A stretch of DNA of 64,000 nucleotides, from contig NC_044590.1 of NCBI RefSeq assembly GCF_901933205.1, positions 11,807,501-11,871,500 on the forward strand, given 5' to 3'. The DNA comes from Camarhynchus parvulus. Taxonomy: Eukaryota > Chordata > Aves > Passeriformes > Thraupidae. A program made the translations under genes and the position numbers. Shown piece after piece: positions 33,901-45,334 of the stretch (positions within the stretch are counted from its first letter, which is position 1; each line of letters starts with the position of its first letter). Below the pieces are notes generated by a model. That model did no database searches, was not told the origin of the DNA, and saw only the letters and a list, made by a program, of their open reading frames with translations.

Positions 33901-36900
33901 TGTCACCCTCCAATCCACTGCCACTTTTGGAAAACTATAAATGTTGGAGTCAGAAAATAAATTTCCCTTTTTTCCACCTTGAGAGCAGCAGTGTGTGTCA
34001 TGTTGTTTTGTATCCTATAGTGACAGTCCAGTACCTCTTTCCATGCAGCAATTTATGCAGAACAGGTAGCTGCAGAATTTTACAGATGCAAAATATCTTA
34101 AGCAGCACAGAGCTTAAAGCAGATGTCATTTAGAATACATAATCTCATGCTGTATTTTTATATTGATTGTGTATTTTAAAATGGCAGCACATTAGTCTCT
34201 AAACAATTCCATTAGCAGAGCTCCAATTGACAGGTCAGTGAAGGAGGAAATGGGTGCCCTGACACTATCTCAAAATTACACTGGTCTGAGGTGTAGAATG
34301 CTGAGGATGGGAAGGCTTCATTACTTGATGCATTCAGCTGGAAAGGAGTATTTCCTCAGCCAAGTCCCTGAAGTCACTGGTCACAGCAATGACCCAAACC
34401 ACAAAGGTTTACAAGCAGGAACATATCAAAGAGAGAAAATTCCCTCTGTAGTCTTGGGCTGGCTCTACACAGAGATCACCAACTAAATCAGCAGAACAAC
34501 AACGCTGGCATTATTCTGAGAAACAGGCTGCAACCACAAAAAAAGAACACTTGGCATTTGCTACTATAGCTGTCCAAACTTTCTTCAATGTTCCTCCTTT
34601 TTCCCTAAAGTAAAAACAAAAACAACAACAACAAAAATATCTTAATAGTAGCAGCACAAGACTAAAATATTCTGCTTAAAATCCACAAAAGATGCTTTGA
34701 AGTCTGAATACTTCCAGGTTAATGCCAGATCTGTCAAGGAGTGGCTTAGGACATTCAATTAAAAACCACCATCCAGACAATGCTGACCAAAACTTTAACT
34801 CCTTTCTTCTCTGGGACTTCAGAGGTACCTACACCAACCCCAATACAGGGACTTATACAGGGGAGAAGGTAAAGCAAAAACAATTCCAACAGGATTTCTG
34901 CCTGGGTTTACAAATGTTTTATGTGCCCTCCAAACAAAAACAACCAAATAAAGAAAACCCCAATCCTCTGGTCAGCACCTCAAGGCAAACCTTAGAAAAC
35001 AGAATATCCTGAGCTGGGAAAAGACCCCCAGGATCACCCAGGGCAGCCCCAGCCCTGCACAGACACCCCAACAGCCCCACCCTGGGCATCCCTGGCAGCT
35101 CCTGGAGCTCTGGCAGCCTCGGGGCCGTGCCCATTCCCTGGGGAGCCTGGGCAGTGCCAGCACCTCTGGGGAAGAGCCTTTCCCTGGTATCCAGCCTGAC
35201 CCTCCCTGACACATTTGTGGGTTGGCTCTCAATCCCAGGCTAAACCCCTAAGCTGCTCTTGTTCTGCACCTTTCTGTGGTTAAGTGACATTTCCCTCCCA
35301 GCTGCTTAAATCTCACTTATTCTTTCAGCCAAGACATGGTTCTCAGACACAGCTCAGTGCACAATTCCAAAGGGCCATTCAATTCCTGATTAGACAATTA
35401 TATGCAAATATACTCCAACTCCTGGCAGAATTTAACCCTTTGCTCTCTTGTTATACAGGAAGACCAGAGAACTGATTCAAGCTGAGAACTCAGCCTGGCA
35501 ATGTAGCTGATGTGGGTCCTCATTCTCTTTGTAAGATTCTCAAGTACTCAGGATTCTTTCCTGATGAAATGCTTCAATTTTTAGGTAAATAAGAACTTCA
35601 AATAAATAAGAACTTCGAGGGTCTTAAGTACCAGGTCTTCTTGCTACAAGAAGTGATTGAAGCAGCATGAGCACACCTGGGACATAAAATTCTCTCCAGT
35701 TTTTAACTTCTCCCTGCTTTCTGAATCAGAGGAATAAACCAGCACTGCTGGAGAATGACACACTTTCCTTCTGAGCAGGAGAAATAGCAGGGGATCAAAC
35801 CAGAAAGCCAAAATCACTTCTCATCATCTGGGCTCTGGGTCAGCTCCTTGGAAGTCACAGATTCCATTTCCCCTTGAGAAACCAAGCACAGAGTGAGCCA
35901 AAGGAGCTCTGCCACTGCCCCATCCCAGGTGTGGGAGGAGGACAAACCCACAGGCAGTGGGAGGAACGGGATTAATTGCTGGGCAAAGTGCACAGAACAC
36001 ACAGCAAAATGCCAGGGAAAGAGTCCAACTCTCCAGCTCTGGCTGATGTGGAAGATACCAGAGGCAGGGATGACGTGCACAGGCTGCCATCACAGGTTCC
36101 AGCAGCACAGAGCAGAATTCAGCACTTAAATGCTCTCAGGAAAGGACAAAAGCCTTTAATTAACATTAAAACCTTGTGCTGGGTTTAACACCACATTCTT
36201 AATCACATGTATGCTTCTTGGTTTGGGGCAGGATCCATCTGAGCCATCTCCACTCCCATTTCTCTAATAGCAGAGCTTCCTCTCCCTGCCCCAGGCTCTG
36301 AGAGGCAGCCACAGGAAACTTTCAGAACTGAAATTCTCAAAGAGTGAAGCAAATGTTTCCTTGCTCTCATCATCTTTTATCTGCTTTCAAAAGAAAAAAG
36401 AATTAAAAAATATTTTCTTTCTCTTGATTTAACACATCTTTGGTTTCACTGCAAGCTCTGGCTTGTGGTCCCTGCTCTGTATTTGAGGCTACCCTGGCTC
36501 TGGATATTTCCATTGTGGCCGGGTGGTATTTGCCAATGCAAAGATTTTTGGATTCTGGGAAGGGATTAAAATTCAATCAGACTTTGTGGAGCTGTCTTTC
36601 TTCACAGCCATTTTGGTTAAAAACTGCATCTCCTGTTTTCCATAACAGCAGCTAGTCAATGCTTTTCATTTATAAGCAAAAATGGTTTTCATTTTGGGGA
36701 AATTTTACTGATTAGTCATCAAAATCAGCACTGGGTCTTTTGGGGCTCCTTTCCTCTGTGGAATTTTTTGGTCTCATTCAAGCACAAAAAGTGCAAACCA
36801 ACACTGACCACCTTCATCACTGAAAAGCTCTGGATAAAATAACTGAAATCTTGCAACAAAACTTGAGAAGTTAGGTAGCATCTAGCAAGAAGTAGAGGCT

Positions 36901-39900
36901 GTAGCAGCCCAGCTGGAAGAGGTATCCATGAAAAGCCAGGATCTCCCCAAGTGCTGGCAGCTGGGTTTGGAATTGTCACGCCTTAGTGGTGTTATAACAC
37001 ACCAGAATAAGGATCACTTCTGGGAAAACAAGAGCAGCAGCACAAACTTCTGTAAGAGCCAGGTACAGCAAACCAAACTGGTACAAACACCAGGACTGCA
37101 CAGAGTCATTTCCCAGATTGCTGTAACACATCCCACTTCTGGCTCACAAGCAGAGAAACCCAAGGACAGCACACTGGGGCTCTCTGGAGTGGTTCTGTTC
37201 CAGGCTGATCCCTGCAAACACAGTGGCACACACCAGCTCATCCAGAGCTCCCAAGCTGTGTCCCAGTCCACAGCTGTCTGCACAATCCTGGTTTTACACC
37301 TGTGGTGTCCTGAATGCTGCTCCCCAGCCAGGTGATCACCACCTCACCAGGACCATCTACATCCCCCTGCTCCAGCCATGCCACAAAGCCATGGCATTTG
37401 TTGGAAGGGCAATCACAGACCTTGGAGAGGATTTAAATTCAGAATTAAAAAATGTGTCACCAGCCCACCCATGCCTGCAAGGTAGAATACACTGAGTGGT
37501 TTTCTCTTTAAAGGCTCCTAAGGAACTGGAGCTCAGGATTTCCCAGGAGATTACTCAAAGACTGATAACTACCATGGGAACAATTTCCAACTACACAGTT
37601 TAAGTAACTTCTGTGCATAACTTTCCTTGACAATATACAAAGGGCTGAAAAAAGACACTGCACCCAACTGTATTTAGTTTAAATTTCTTTCTAATCCTAG
37701 TGTCTTTTAAATCCTTTCAAAAATGACAAAATAAGAAGCACAGAATGTCCCATCTTGGAAGGGACACACAAGGACTGTCAAACCCAGCCCCTGGCCCTGC
37801 ACAGACACCCCAACAACCCCACCCAGGGCATCCCTGGCAGTGCTGCCCCAACACTCCTGGAGCTCTGGCAGCCTCGGGGCTGTGCCCATTCCCTGGGGAG
37901 CCTGGGCACCCTCTGGGGGAAGAACCTTTTCCTAATATCCAGCCTAAACCTCCCTGGATGTCATCAATTTGCATGAGAGTCAATAAATAATTATGAATAA
38001 TACCCGCATCTTCATGAAGTTATACATGAATATTTGCCTAAATGCATCCCTTGATCAGTCTAGTCTCCCTTTTACTTGTCCCCTCCACTCTGCTCATCCT
38101 CCAGGCACAGGAACAGCTCTTCCCCCCTGCTCTGTGTCCATGCCCTGGCAAGAGCTCAGCACGGCCAAAGCATTTCTTACTGCCCTGAGATCTCTTGGAG
38201 CTAAAGTTGATCCCAAATCCCTTCCCCTTCCAGAGAGGATTTTCCTTCCCACCTCTGTTCCCACACTGTGACAATTTTCCTTGCCCTACAAAGCAAACCT
38301 CTGATTTTCCTAAGCTTGCCTCCACCACTGTGCTGAGCTGTGGTCAGTGACACCTCTCTGTGTCTTCCCAAAACTGCTGACCACCAGCAGTGGTGACAGC
38401 AGCAGAAATACCAGGAGCTAATCCTCCCTTTGCTCTCCAGGGCAGGGCAAACAGTCTCCTGATAAAATTGTGACTCTATTTCACATTTTACCCTTCAAAC
38501 ATGACACTGTCTGGCTGAGTGCTCTCTGCAGGAGGGTGTTTGCTGTCATCCTTCAGAAAGCAAAACCAGTGACTCAGGTATCCAGGTATCCTTCACAGCA
38601 CTGAAGGGTTCCTGCTGTGACAGACTTCACAGCTATGACACATCACTTACAAGGTTTTCTTAATTCAATTTCTCATTGCAACCATACACTGACACTGGAA
38701 GTGCTTTTAAAAAAAGTAGAATTTCCATTCTTGGGATTTTCCATGACCACTTCTGAAGTATCTATTCAAATGTCTCGAAAGTTTAAAAGGAAACAGGCAC
38801 AAGATTATGGATCTCAACAAAGAGATGCAAGCACATGGTCTCTGTATTTCTAATAAAACTGAAGCCTTTGCATATCCTTTCCTTCAAGCCTTTAAAGCTG
38901 TACCTTTAAAAAACCCCAGGAAACTAATATTTGTGCAATTAAATGTTTAATTTTCCTCTCAACAGTAATAACTTAGGAAGTCATCTTTGACAGACTGCCA
39001 GGAGAATGATTATTCAGGATTTTGGGGAGTGCCCCACCATTCCAGCTCTGCATTGCATTTTCCTTTCCAGTTGCTAACAACCATCCATCAGCCTGGCTAA
39101 GCTGTCTCCTTCCTCGCACAACTTTTCCCACAAAAGCCTGTAACCAAGGCAAATGACCCTGCAAGTTTTGGTTTGAACACGACAGCTTTGCAGGAACACA
39201 GCTGCTGGCCCATGGAGCAACTCTGGAAAGCATTCCAAGGGAGAAGCTGAGCACTGCAGCCCTGCAGCTCCAGGGCAGAACACACTGTGGTCAGTCACAG
39301 CTGAGCTCTGATCAAACACAGGGCAGAGCGCCATAAACATTAATCCTGAAAGGAAACTGCTGGGAGAAGTCCATGTAAGAGCACTTATGTCCAGCCTCAT
39401 CTCCAGCTCCTTGATTCTTGAAGTGCAGATCAAGATTCCCTTAGCTGGATTCCCTGTTTCTCCATCCTCCCCAGCCCTGCATGGGGCCCCCCATCCCTTC
39501 TCCTGCCAGCCCAAAAGCCAGGTATGAACCCAGGGACACACTGTCCTGGGAGAAAACATGCCAGAGCTCCCAGCCAGGCCTAACCATTCCCACAGCTCCC
39601 AGACTACAGCTCTGCTCACCAGAACTGGGAGAAGAGCTGATCTACCAAGACAAGGAACAAGTCTCCTGAATCCCCAATCCCCACAGGACAATTCCAACAC
39701 AGACCTTTAATACCAGCAGCTCTCCAAACCCACTACAGGATCTACTAGATCAAAACAGAGCTACTAATATTTGCTTTGCTGACCTTACTCTCAGAGAAAA
39801 ATAGATCAACTAATATCTATAATTACATTAAAATTATATTAACTTCTTAGTTACTACTTTCCCATAGAACTTTCTTAGTTTCTTTAATTCATTTTGAAAG

Positions 39901-42900
39901 AAAACAAAATCTGTAGGGCCATCTAAGAAAAAGCAAAGGGATAAGCAGTATCACATCTACATTTTTCTTCTCACTTATCTTCAGCCACACAAAAAAATCA
40001 GACACCAATACAGCTTAAGTCTAACACAGCCACTTTTTGAGCATTTCTAGTGCATGACAGAGCTCTGGTCCTGTTACATAACAAAACCACGTCCAGGCTT
40101 TCCAACACTCCCTCACTGTCCTCCCCTGAAGAGGCCTAAGCCTGCTAACACCCACACAACCAGAGCTACTCAAGTGGATTATATTCACGTGAATGTTGTT
40201 TTGTTGGTGCTCTTGTAAGGAGGAAACATAAAACTGATTTAAAACCAAAATCTTTTCCCAGGGTTAGGAAGCTACTCCTGCTGATAACCTGCAATGGCAG
40301 GAGGTGAAATCTGGATGTCTGAGGGAGAAAATGTTTTCCTTCCACAGAGCTTTTTTAGAGTGGATAGGGACTATCCTGCCTGGGGAAGTGTCTGCTCCCA
40401 GGGACAGCAAAGCATGAAATAAAGCTGGAAAAATGGACTCCTTTTTTCCATTCTGATTGTTTCAGCTAAGCCCTGGCAATCCTATGAGGGTGAGAGCAGT
40501 GCTGACAGCCAGCTCTTGGGACTGCAGCAGGAGCACTTTGGTTTGCCAACAAATCCCTGGTTAGTCCATTATTACACTGCTCTGTCCACAGGGATTCCCA
40601 GAGCTGCACCTAAATACCCTCTGGTTTCATGCCATACCCATGTTGTTCACAGCTGCCTTGCAGCAGATGAAGTCTGCACATTGCTGCTAAGCAGATTTGA
40701 GCCTGATCAGCTGAGCCAGAGTGTTCTTGGCTTTCAAGGAACAGCAGCACAAACTTGTCCCAGAGCCTGTGATCCATGGCACAGCTGTGCCCCAAGAAGG
40801 ACAACACACCAGGCCCCTCACAACCAATATTCTTCCTTCTTAGAAACATGTCACTTCTGGAAAGCTCTTCTGCCACTGGTTCACCACCAGCACCTGCAAA
40901 GCCCCTTGCACTGTGCTCAGGGCAGGGCAAATCCTGATCCAAGGTTATGCAATCTGATACCAACACTGAGGCTGGTGTGCAGGGCAGCAGCTGATGCCAG
41001 CAATATGAATAAAATGGATACAGGAACAACTAATGGCAGTATCTATTGAAATCTGCTTTAGCTAATCAACGTCTTATCACAGAATCATTTAGATTGGAAA
41101 AGACCTCCAAGACCAAGAGTCCAACCTGTGATTTATCCCCACCCTATCACCCAGCCCAGAGCACTGAGTGCCATGTCCTGTTGTTTCTTGTAATCTCCAG
41201 GGATGGGGACTCCACCATCCCCCTGGGCAGCCCCTGACAATGCCTGAACCATCCTTTCCAGGAAGAAATTCCTCCTGCTGTCCAACCTGTCTGATCCATC
41301 CTTTCCAGGAAGAAATTCCTCCTGCTGTCCAAGCTGACCCTCCCCTGGGCCAGCCTGAGGCCGTTCCCTCTCCTCCTGTTTCTGTTCCCTGGAGCAGAGC
41401 CCAACTCTTACCTGGCTGTCCCCTCCTGTCAGGAGTTGTGCAGAGTCAGGAGTTCCCTCTGAGCCTCCTTTTCTCCAGGCTGAGCCCCTTCCCAGCTCCC
41501 TCAGCCACTCTGCATATGACTCTCCAGCTCTGATGCCCTTCTCTGAATAATTAATTATTAATAATAAAGCAAGACACCAACTGGCAAGGAAGCCAAGGGC
41601 TCTGGGTAGGTGAGCACAGCAGGAACATTCAGGGATCCAGATTTCAGAGCCTCAGCTGACCTCAAAACTGCCAGATATTCAGGAGGCTGCTGCTGTCAAA
41701 AATGCTTTTATGTCCCTGTAAGATCAGAGTGATGAACTTTTAGATGCAGGCCTCCACAGAGATCCTTCCCAGCTCACAGCTAAGCCCCTACTTTCCTCAT
41801 ACAAAAATGGATCTTGAGATCACCTAAGAATAGCACACAAAGCTTTGTTCAGGGCTAAATGCCACTGCTGCCCATGGCAGGCACCCCAGCACGGAACTGT
41901 GCTCCTCAGTCTCCCTGAATTAACATCTTGAGAAGGGTTTCCCCTCCCTACAGGACACCAGCAGTGCAGTCCAGGCAGCACATGACCCAAAACTTCCTTC
42001 CAAAACACAGCTAGGAAGTGCTTCAAGGACACTCTCATGACTTGCTCTACACCCCAACACAGCAACCTGACCTGCTCTCAGGCTCTGCAGGAACAAATCA
42101 GTGGAGAAATGTAAGCAGGGGCTCCCACGCTGCCACTGAGGAGTCAACTGCAGGAAAATTGGGAATGTTTTGATAAAAAATAGAACTTAAAAAAAAAAAG
42201 AAAGCAGCCAAAACTGCCTTGTGCTTCTTTAAAAGTTACATCAAAGTGTTTTATATTTAGATCGTCTACAAACAAAAAACTGATTCAAGGTAAAAGTAAA
42301 GAGACATGGAATTCATAAAGTTCAAAATCATTCAGGGAGTTATTCCCCCTGCCTGAGCTTAAGTGAATCACAGAATGGTTTAGACTGGGAGGGACCTTAA
42401 AGCTCATCCAGTCCCACCCCCTGCCATGGCAGGAACACATTCCACTGTCCCAGGCTGCTCCAAGCCCTGTCCAACCTTGCCTTGGACACTGCCAGGGATC
42501 CTGGGGCAGCCCCAGCTTCCCTGTGCCAGGGCCTGCCCATCCTCACAAGGAACAATTCCTTCCCAACATCCCCTCTAACCCTGCCCTCTGTCAATTTGAA
42601 ACCATTTCCCCTTGTCCTGTCACTCCATGCTCTTACACAAAATGATTTAAAATACCCTCCTATGGCATTTATGAAGTTGTGGGAGCTCAATGTGTCCAAG
42701 CTTTAACTCTCAGGGCAGCACAAGGATGCCAAAATTTTTCATGCCAAACCAAACCCCAGAAACAAAAACCCCACCTCAATTTTGGGCATTATAAGGAGGA
42801 TGAAACCAGCAGAGGTTTTCTTGATTGGTATAAAAGCTAAAAAGCCTAAAATGAAAAGAGTATCACTGCATTTTTCAAGCAAACCAAAGCCCAGAGGCAG

Positions 42901-44646
42901 AAGCACCATCCTACAGACAACAGAGGTGCATAAGGTTGGTCCAGGTTTACCTGACTGAAACTGCAGTGGCTGAGGAGGTGCATGAAAGAAAGAGTGCAGA
43001 GGTGGACAGGTAAGGCAGTGAGACAAAGTTTGTCTACTCCTAAAACAATCCCAAGGAGAAGAATCAATACAGGTTTACGCTGATGCAAATTACTGACTCT
43101 TCTTAAGGATTAACCAAACTAGCACCTGAGGAAGCAGCAAAACAAGGACAAAATATCTGTAAAAAAAAACCTGCTCTTTTATCTCTCTGCTAGAGAACGA
43201 GGCATGAGCATTCATGATGAACATGATGCCTTAAGATTTGAGCTTTTCTATTTTCCATGTATTTGTAACCCTGCAGTTCTTTAGTGTATAACTCCAAACC
43301 CCACACGCAGTGTGAGCTGCTGCTTTCCCAGTTTGGGCAGACACAGCAATTCCTCTCCAGGCCTGGCAATCAAGGACACCTCCCTGCCTCAGGGCCCCAG
43401 AGATAGAAACAAAAGTGAGTTGGGGGAGAAAACGTGGGGTAAATGACTTCATTACCTGAAGCTGGAATTGGAAGATTAACCCCCAATACACAAATGGACC
43501 AAAATTATAAAAGTGTGAAAACCAGTGACCTGTGATCCATTTCTTGGGTGGACCTGGGGGGCTTTGTCTGCCCAAAATGTACCTGAAGGCCCTTCAATAA
43601 ATATAACTGCTTTTTATTCCCTAATTTTGTCTGGCCTCTGTTTTTAGGTAGTCCTGAAAAGGCATCAAACAAATCTTCTCTTAATAATTGCTCAGAATCC
43701 TTGTTTATCAAGAAAAATGCTGTTGTCTGCACTAGTAAATTAGAGAAATGTCATTTTTTATTCCATCTGACCTCTCTTAAGATACTTCAGCTCAATAAAT
43801 CAGCACGTGAATGCAAGTTCTGTACCTCATGTTTCATTTTCCAAGTCTTTGCACCATTTTGCACTTATCTGCAAGAAAAAGTAAAATTATTCCCCATAAA
43901 AATAAATTAATAGTCCACTATCTTTGAGCAGCTTTTCCTAAAAAAAAAGTATCAGCACACGACAGGCACAGGCCCGGGGTAAGGAACTGATTTCACTCCC
44001 TGGTATTTCCCAGCATCATCAGCTGGGAAAGATGACAAATAAGAAACAGAGCTGGAGCAGTTTCTCATAAAACCACCTGCGTTACAGAGCTAAAATGTCT
44101 CCTAAGCCCTAATACCACGAGGCTGCCTTTGTGCAGGAAATACGTTTAAATTTCGATGCTGCATTGTTACAGTCCCAGGCACAGCTTCCTTTCTTTGCAG
44201 GGAAGGCCACACCGACCAAAGAGGAGGAGAACGGCTGGGCAAACGCCTGTGCTGCTCCTCAGGGCTCCCCAAGCCCGGCTGAGGCGGCGCACGGAGCCCG
44301 ACGGCACCGGGGAAAGCCCGGGGAGCTCCGGAGCGCCAAGCCCGGCCTGGGAGCGGCCGTTTTACCCGAGCAGGCCCCGCCAGGCCAGCCGGGCTCTCCC
44401 CGGCCGCGCAGGAGGCGCTGCACCCCCGGCCCCAAACCCCACAGCCCCCGCGGCCTCCCCGCTTCGCCCGCCCGGCCCAGCTCCCACGGGCGGCCCGCAG
44501 CGCGTTACCTGCGCCCCGCGGGTCAGCCCGCGGCCGCTCAGCTGCCCGTGCCGCAGCTGTGCCAAGATGTTGGTGGTGGCGGCGCGGGTCCCTCCGGCGC
44601 CGGTACCGGAGCCGGGCCCCGTGCCGGCCCCCGCCACGGCCGCCAT
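9854..44646 (-). CDS. TRPC4AP: TRPC4-associated protein (TRUSS), complete, 19 coding exons
   Basis: Nineteen minus-strand exons give a 774-residue protein (human, as recalled, 797). Exons in mRNA order: 44509-44646, 33507-33635, 33135-33251, 30530-30587, 29518-29573, 27242-27370, 25951-26152, 24535-24723, 23338-23480, 19039-19170, 18286-18344, 16186-16287, 14779-14862, 14390-14480, 13718-13858, 12458-12560, 11323-11429, 10894-11100, 9854-9991. Every junction is GT-AG and the lengths sum to an open frame of 2325 nt. Near-identity to the recalled mammalian protein, for example in the DIFDLFGGVD-like, CKLATRKVSE and FWQARAVESF regions, makes the call firm. The protein is a largely helical scaffold that binds TRPC4 and TNF receptor 1. 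It is also a DDB1-CUL4 substrate receptor reported to act on MYC and on certain C-terminal degrons. It ends in an acidic Asp-Phe-Ser-Glu-Glu tail. Confidence 0.97.
10894..11100 (-). CDS. TRPC4AP: TRPC4AP exon 18
   Basis: 207 bp, residues 661-729, ENVSCLNTSLVILML through KDKDSTCLEN. Confidence 0.96.
11323..11429 (-). CDS. TRPC4AP: TRPC4AP exon 17
   Basis: 107 bp, to residue 660, VLSECRLLSYMSQMS through IIHVQTLTQ. A family A LTR (11475-11845) sits just 45 bp upstream of its acceptor side. Confidence 0.95.
11475..11845 (+). mobile_element. Solo LTR, family A, complete, in a TRPC4AP intron
   Basis: It begins TGTCACAGACAC and ends ACCACCACA, with an AATAAATCAGCC poly(A) region. The flanks TTAGAG (11469-11474) and TTATAG (11846-11851) match at 5 of 6 positions, an aged 6-bp target duplication. 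It is antisense to the host gene. Confidence 0.85.
12458..12560 (-). CDS. TRPC4AP: TRPC4AP exon 16
   Basis: 103 bp. It encodes IFLNQINSSLVDSNML through FENQSDAK. Confidence 0.95.
13718..13858 (-). CDS. TRPC4AP: TRPC4AP exon 15
   Basis: 141 bp, residues 544-590, HILYCIVDSECKSRDV through KYINTDEK. Confidence 0.96.
14390..14480 (-). CDS. TRPC4AP: TRPC4AP exon 14
   Basis: 91 bp. It encodes FWQARAVESFLRGTTS through KRGLLE. Confidence 0.96.
14779..14862 (-). CDS. TRPC4AP: TRPC4AP exon 13
   Basis: 84 bp. It encodes SLVCDGKRGLLTRLLQ through PAESSF, between two split Arg codons. Confidence 0.96.
16186..16287 (-). CDS. TRPC4AP: TRPC4AP exon 12
   Basis: 102 bp. It encodes NKYLLLNSQELNELSA through AVVNTD and two bases of an Arg codon. 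Confidence 0.96.
18286..18344 (-). CDS. TRPC4AP: TRPC4AP exon 11
   Basis: 59 bp. It encodes DITLKIQFLRLLQSFSDHH and two bases of a Glu codon. Confidence 0.95.
19039..19170 (-). CDS. TRPC4AP: TRPC4AP exon 10
   Basis: 132 bp, residues 388-431, VHKMIAEFRLIPGLNN through HNQNCDCSP. Confidence 0.96.
21555..21662. repeat. A-rich simple repeats, (AAAAC)n type
   Basis: Two clusters of AAAAC/AAACA units with a poly-A end lie in the TRPC4AP intron between exons 9 and 10. This may be the tail of a decayed retroposon. Confidence 0.7.
22295..22440 (-). mobile_element. CR1 LINE 3' fragment
   Basis: Antisense match to the CR1 3' region, recognisable by the CTGCCATGGGCAGGGACACC motif. It lies within a TRPC4AP intron. 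Confidence 0.85.
23338..23480 (-). CDS. TRPC4AP: TRPC4AP exon 9
   Basis: 143 bp, residues 340-387. A short Ser/Thr-rich linker (SSDESGLANTSTRT) precedes the conserved QSMKIMHEIMYKLEVLY segment. The linker is shorter than the one I recall in the human protein, which probably explains most of the length difference. Confidence 0.95.
24535..24723 (-). CDS. TRPC4AP: TRPC4AP exon 8
   Basis: 189 bp, residues 277-339, covering LNIPGFIERLCKLATRK and LEEWYTWLDNALVLDAL. Confidence 0.96.
25951..26152 (-). CDS. TRPC4AP: TRPC4AP exon 7
   Basis: 202 bp, residues 210-276, EMIQLDDIPNLASL through RAEINQ, plus one base of Ala. Confidence 0.96.
27242..27370 (-). CDS. TRPC4AP: TRPC4AP exon 6
   Basis: 129 bp, residues 167-209, TEGVTRRLAERNDF through EDILGVKK. 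Confidence 0.96.
27722..28306 (-). mobile_element. LTR-like element, family C, copy 1
   Basis: A 585-bp element with TGTTA...CCCACA ends on the minus strand. It matches the copy at 58351-58933 along its length. It contains a segment with GGAGGCCAAGAAGAAGG and no open frames of retroviral type. No target duplication could be assigned. It lies in the intron between TRPC4AP exons 5 and 6. Confidence 0.65.
29518..29573 (-). CDS. TRPC4AP: TRPC4AP exon 5
   Basis: 56 bp, residues 148-166, ISDDLIKDCLSILYNTCIC. Confidence 0.95.
30530..30587 (-). CDS. TRPC4AP: TRPC4AP exon 4
   Basis: 58 bp. It encodes LLVEILMRPTLITQ and a Lys-rich end (residues 129-147). The first base of an Ile codon is shared with exon 5. 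Confidence 0.94.
31460..31480. repeat. (AAAT)n microsatellite
   Basis: About five perfect tetranucleotide units lie in the intron between TRPC4AP exons 3 and 4. Confidence 0.9.
33135..33251 (-). CDS. TRPC4AP: TRPC4AP exon 3
   Basis: Residues 90-128, EISPLLSMEAMVYV through YTFDLFGGVD. Phase 0 at both ends. Confidence 0.96.
33507..33635 (-). CDS. TRPC4AP: TRPC4AP exon 2
   Basis: Residues 47-89, ITEALLKERDKQAKWNG through QSILK. An ~11-kb intron separates it from exon 1. Confidence 0.95.
34990..35225 (-). mobile_element. CR1 LINE fragment
   Basis: Antisense CR1 region with GGAGCTCTGGCAGCCTCGGG and ATATCCAGCC-type motifs. The same segment recurs at 37738-37965. Confidence 0.8.
37738..37965 (-). 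mobile_element. CR1 LINE fragment
   Basis: Antisense. It has the same consensus region as 34990-35225 and includes CAACACTCCTGGAGCTCTGG and CTAATATCCAGCCTAAACC. Confidence 0.8.
41078..41510 (-). mobile_element. CR1 LINE 3' fragment
   Basis: It starts with CACAGAATCATTTAGATTGG, the antisense of the CR1 3' end, and runs about 430 bp. It carries an internal ~60-bp partial duplication around TCCTTTCCAGGAAGAAATTC (41251 and 41299). Confidence 0.85.
42366..42610 (-). mobile_element. CR1 LINE 3' fragment
   Basis: Antisense. It begins AATCACAGAATGGTTTAGAC and contains the CTGCCATGGCAGGAACAC motif. Confidence 0.87.
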
Positions 44647-44815
44647 GGCCTCCGCGCTGGGGACACAAACAGCGAGCCCTCCCCTCGGCCCGCTCCGCAG
44701 AGTGCGCAGCCGCGGGACGCGCCAACATGGCGGCCGGAAGGGGCGCCCGCCGTGTGGGAGGGAGCGATGGGAGCCGCGGCCTGTCCGCGCTGCCGCCCCC
44801 CCGTGCAATGTGTGG
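44400..44815 (-). promoter_or_regulatory. TRPC4AP CpG-island promoter with YY1 and ETS motifs
   Basis: A GC- and CpG-dense block covers exon 1 and about 170 bp upstream. At 44724-44734 is a perfect YY1 consensus (AACATGGCGGC), followed at once by CCGGAAG (ETS-type, 44734-44740). There is no TATA box. This is a typical housekeeping promoter. YY1 at such a site often marks the transcription start, which would put the 5' end near 44.72 kb. Confidence 0.75.
44509..44646 (-). CDS. TRPC4AP: TRPC4AP exon 1 (start codon)
   Basis: Residues 1-46: an Ala/Gly-rich N-terminus, then NILAQLRHGQLSGRGL. The ATG at 44646-44644 is in a good context (GAGGCCATGG). The frame is open further upstream in the CpG island, but homology begins here. 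Confidence 0.9.
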
Positions 44816-45110
44816 TGTGAGATAATTCGTGCTTGTAGGAAATAGATGTGAAATAAAGTTGTAAATAAAATTGTGCGTGTAACAAAAATCTGAAACGCTG
44901 ACACTCAGGAGGCAGATTGGCACATCGAAATTGTGAAACTCCGGATGGCAGCAAGGAAAGAGAGCCTCATTAGCAAGCGAAAGGACGTGGCCGGTGGGGA
45001 GATGGGCATTTCCCGGGGCTATCCTGGAACACCCAACAGCGATGAACACTTGATAAGTGTGAAAAATGCGTATTTTACCCAACACAGACTCCCAGAAAAC
45101 CCCAGCTCAC

Positions 45111-45216
45111 CTCGAATGTTTGTTTCAAAGACAGATGCATTGACATCAATATCGAAGTCCACCCCCTCCTGCAGCACGTTGACAACTCGCTGGAACTCGG
45201 AAACATTTCCCAAGAT
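45111..45216 (-). pseudogene. Orphan copy of EDEM2 exon 4
   Basis: 106 bp identical to EDEM2 exon 4 (56192-56297) except for one synonymous base at 45139 (Asn codon AAT instead of AAC). Acceptor CAG, donor GTGAGC and the open frame ([16 protein letters not shown] through ETNIR) are intact. It lies more than 3 kb beyond the EDEM2 stop codon and about 0.5 kb upstream of the TRPC4AP start, in the same orientation as both genes. Alone it cannot encode a mannosidase. It could be spliced into a read-through or LTR-started RNA. Confidence 0.9.
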
Positions 45217-45334
45217 CTGCAGGGAAATAGAGACTCAGGCTTAGAGTTCATGGAAAAACAAAGAGAAGCTCAATATTTGGGGCTGATTTTAGTTGGGTTT
45301 ACTATTTGGTGACATCATTAACTACAGACATTAC

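Larger units (their letters stand above)
33636..44508 (-). other. TRPC4AP: TRPC4AP intron 1
   Basis: This 10.9-kb intron is the longest of the gene. It contains four antisense CR1 fragments (near 35.1, 37.8, 41.3 and 42.5 kb). The rest looks like unique AT-rich intronic sequence. I found no additional exon with both conserved coding and splice sites. Confidence 0.85.

Noticed and set aside
44102..45085. Long open frames (up to ~327 codons) on both strands across the CpG island
   Set aside because: They overlap TRPC4AP exon 1 and its promoter. The composition (Ala/Arg/Pro/Gly) is what stop-poor GC-rich DNA gives in any frame, and only the 46-codon exon 1 segment matches a known protein.
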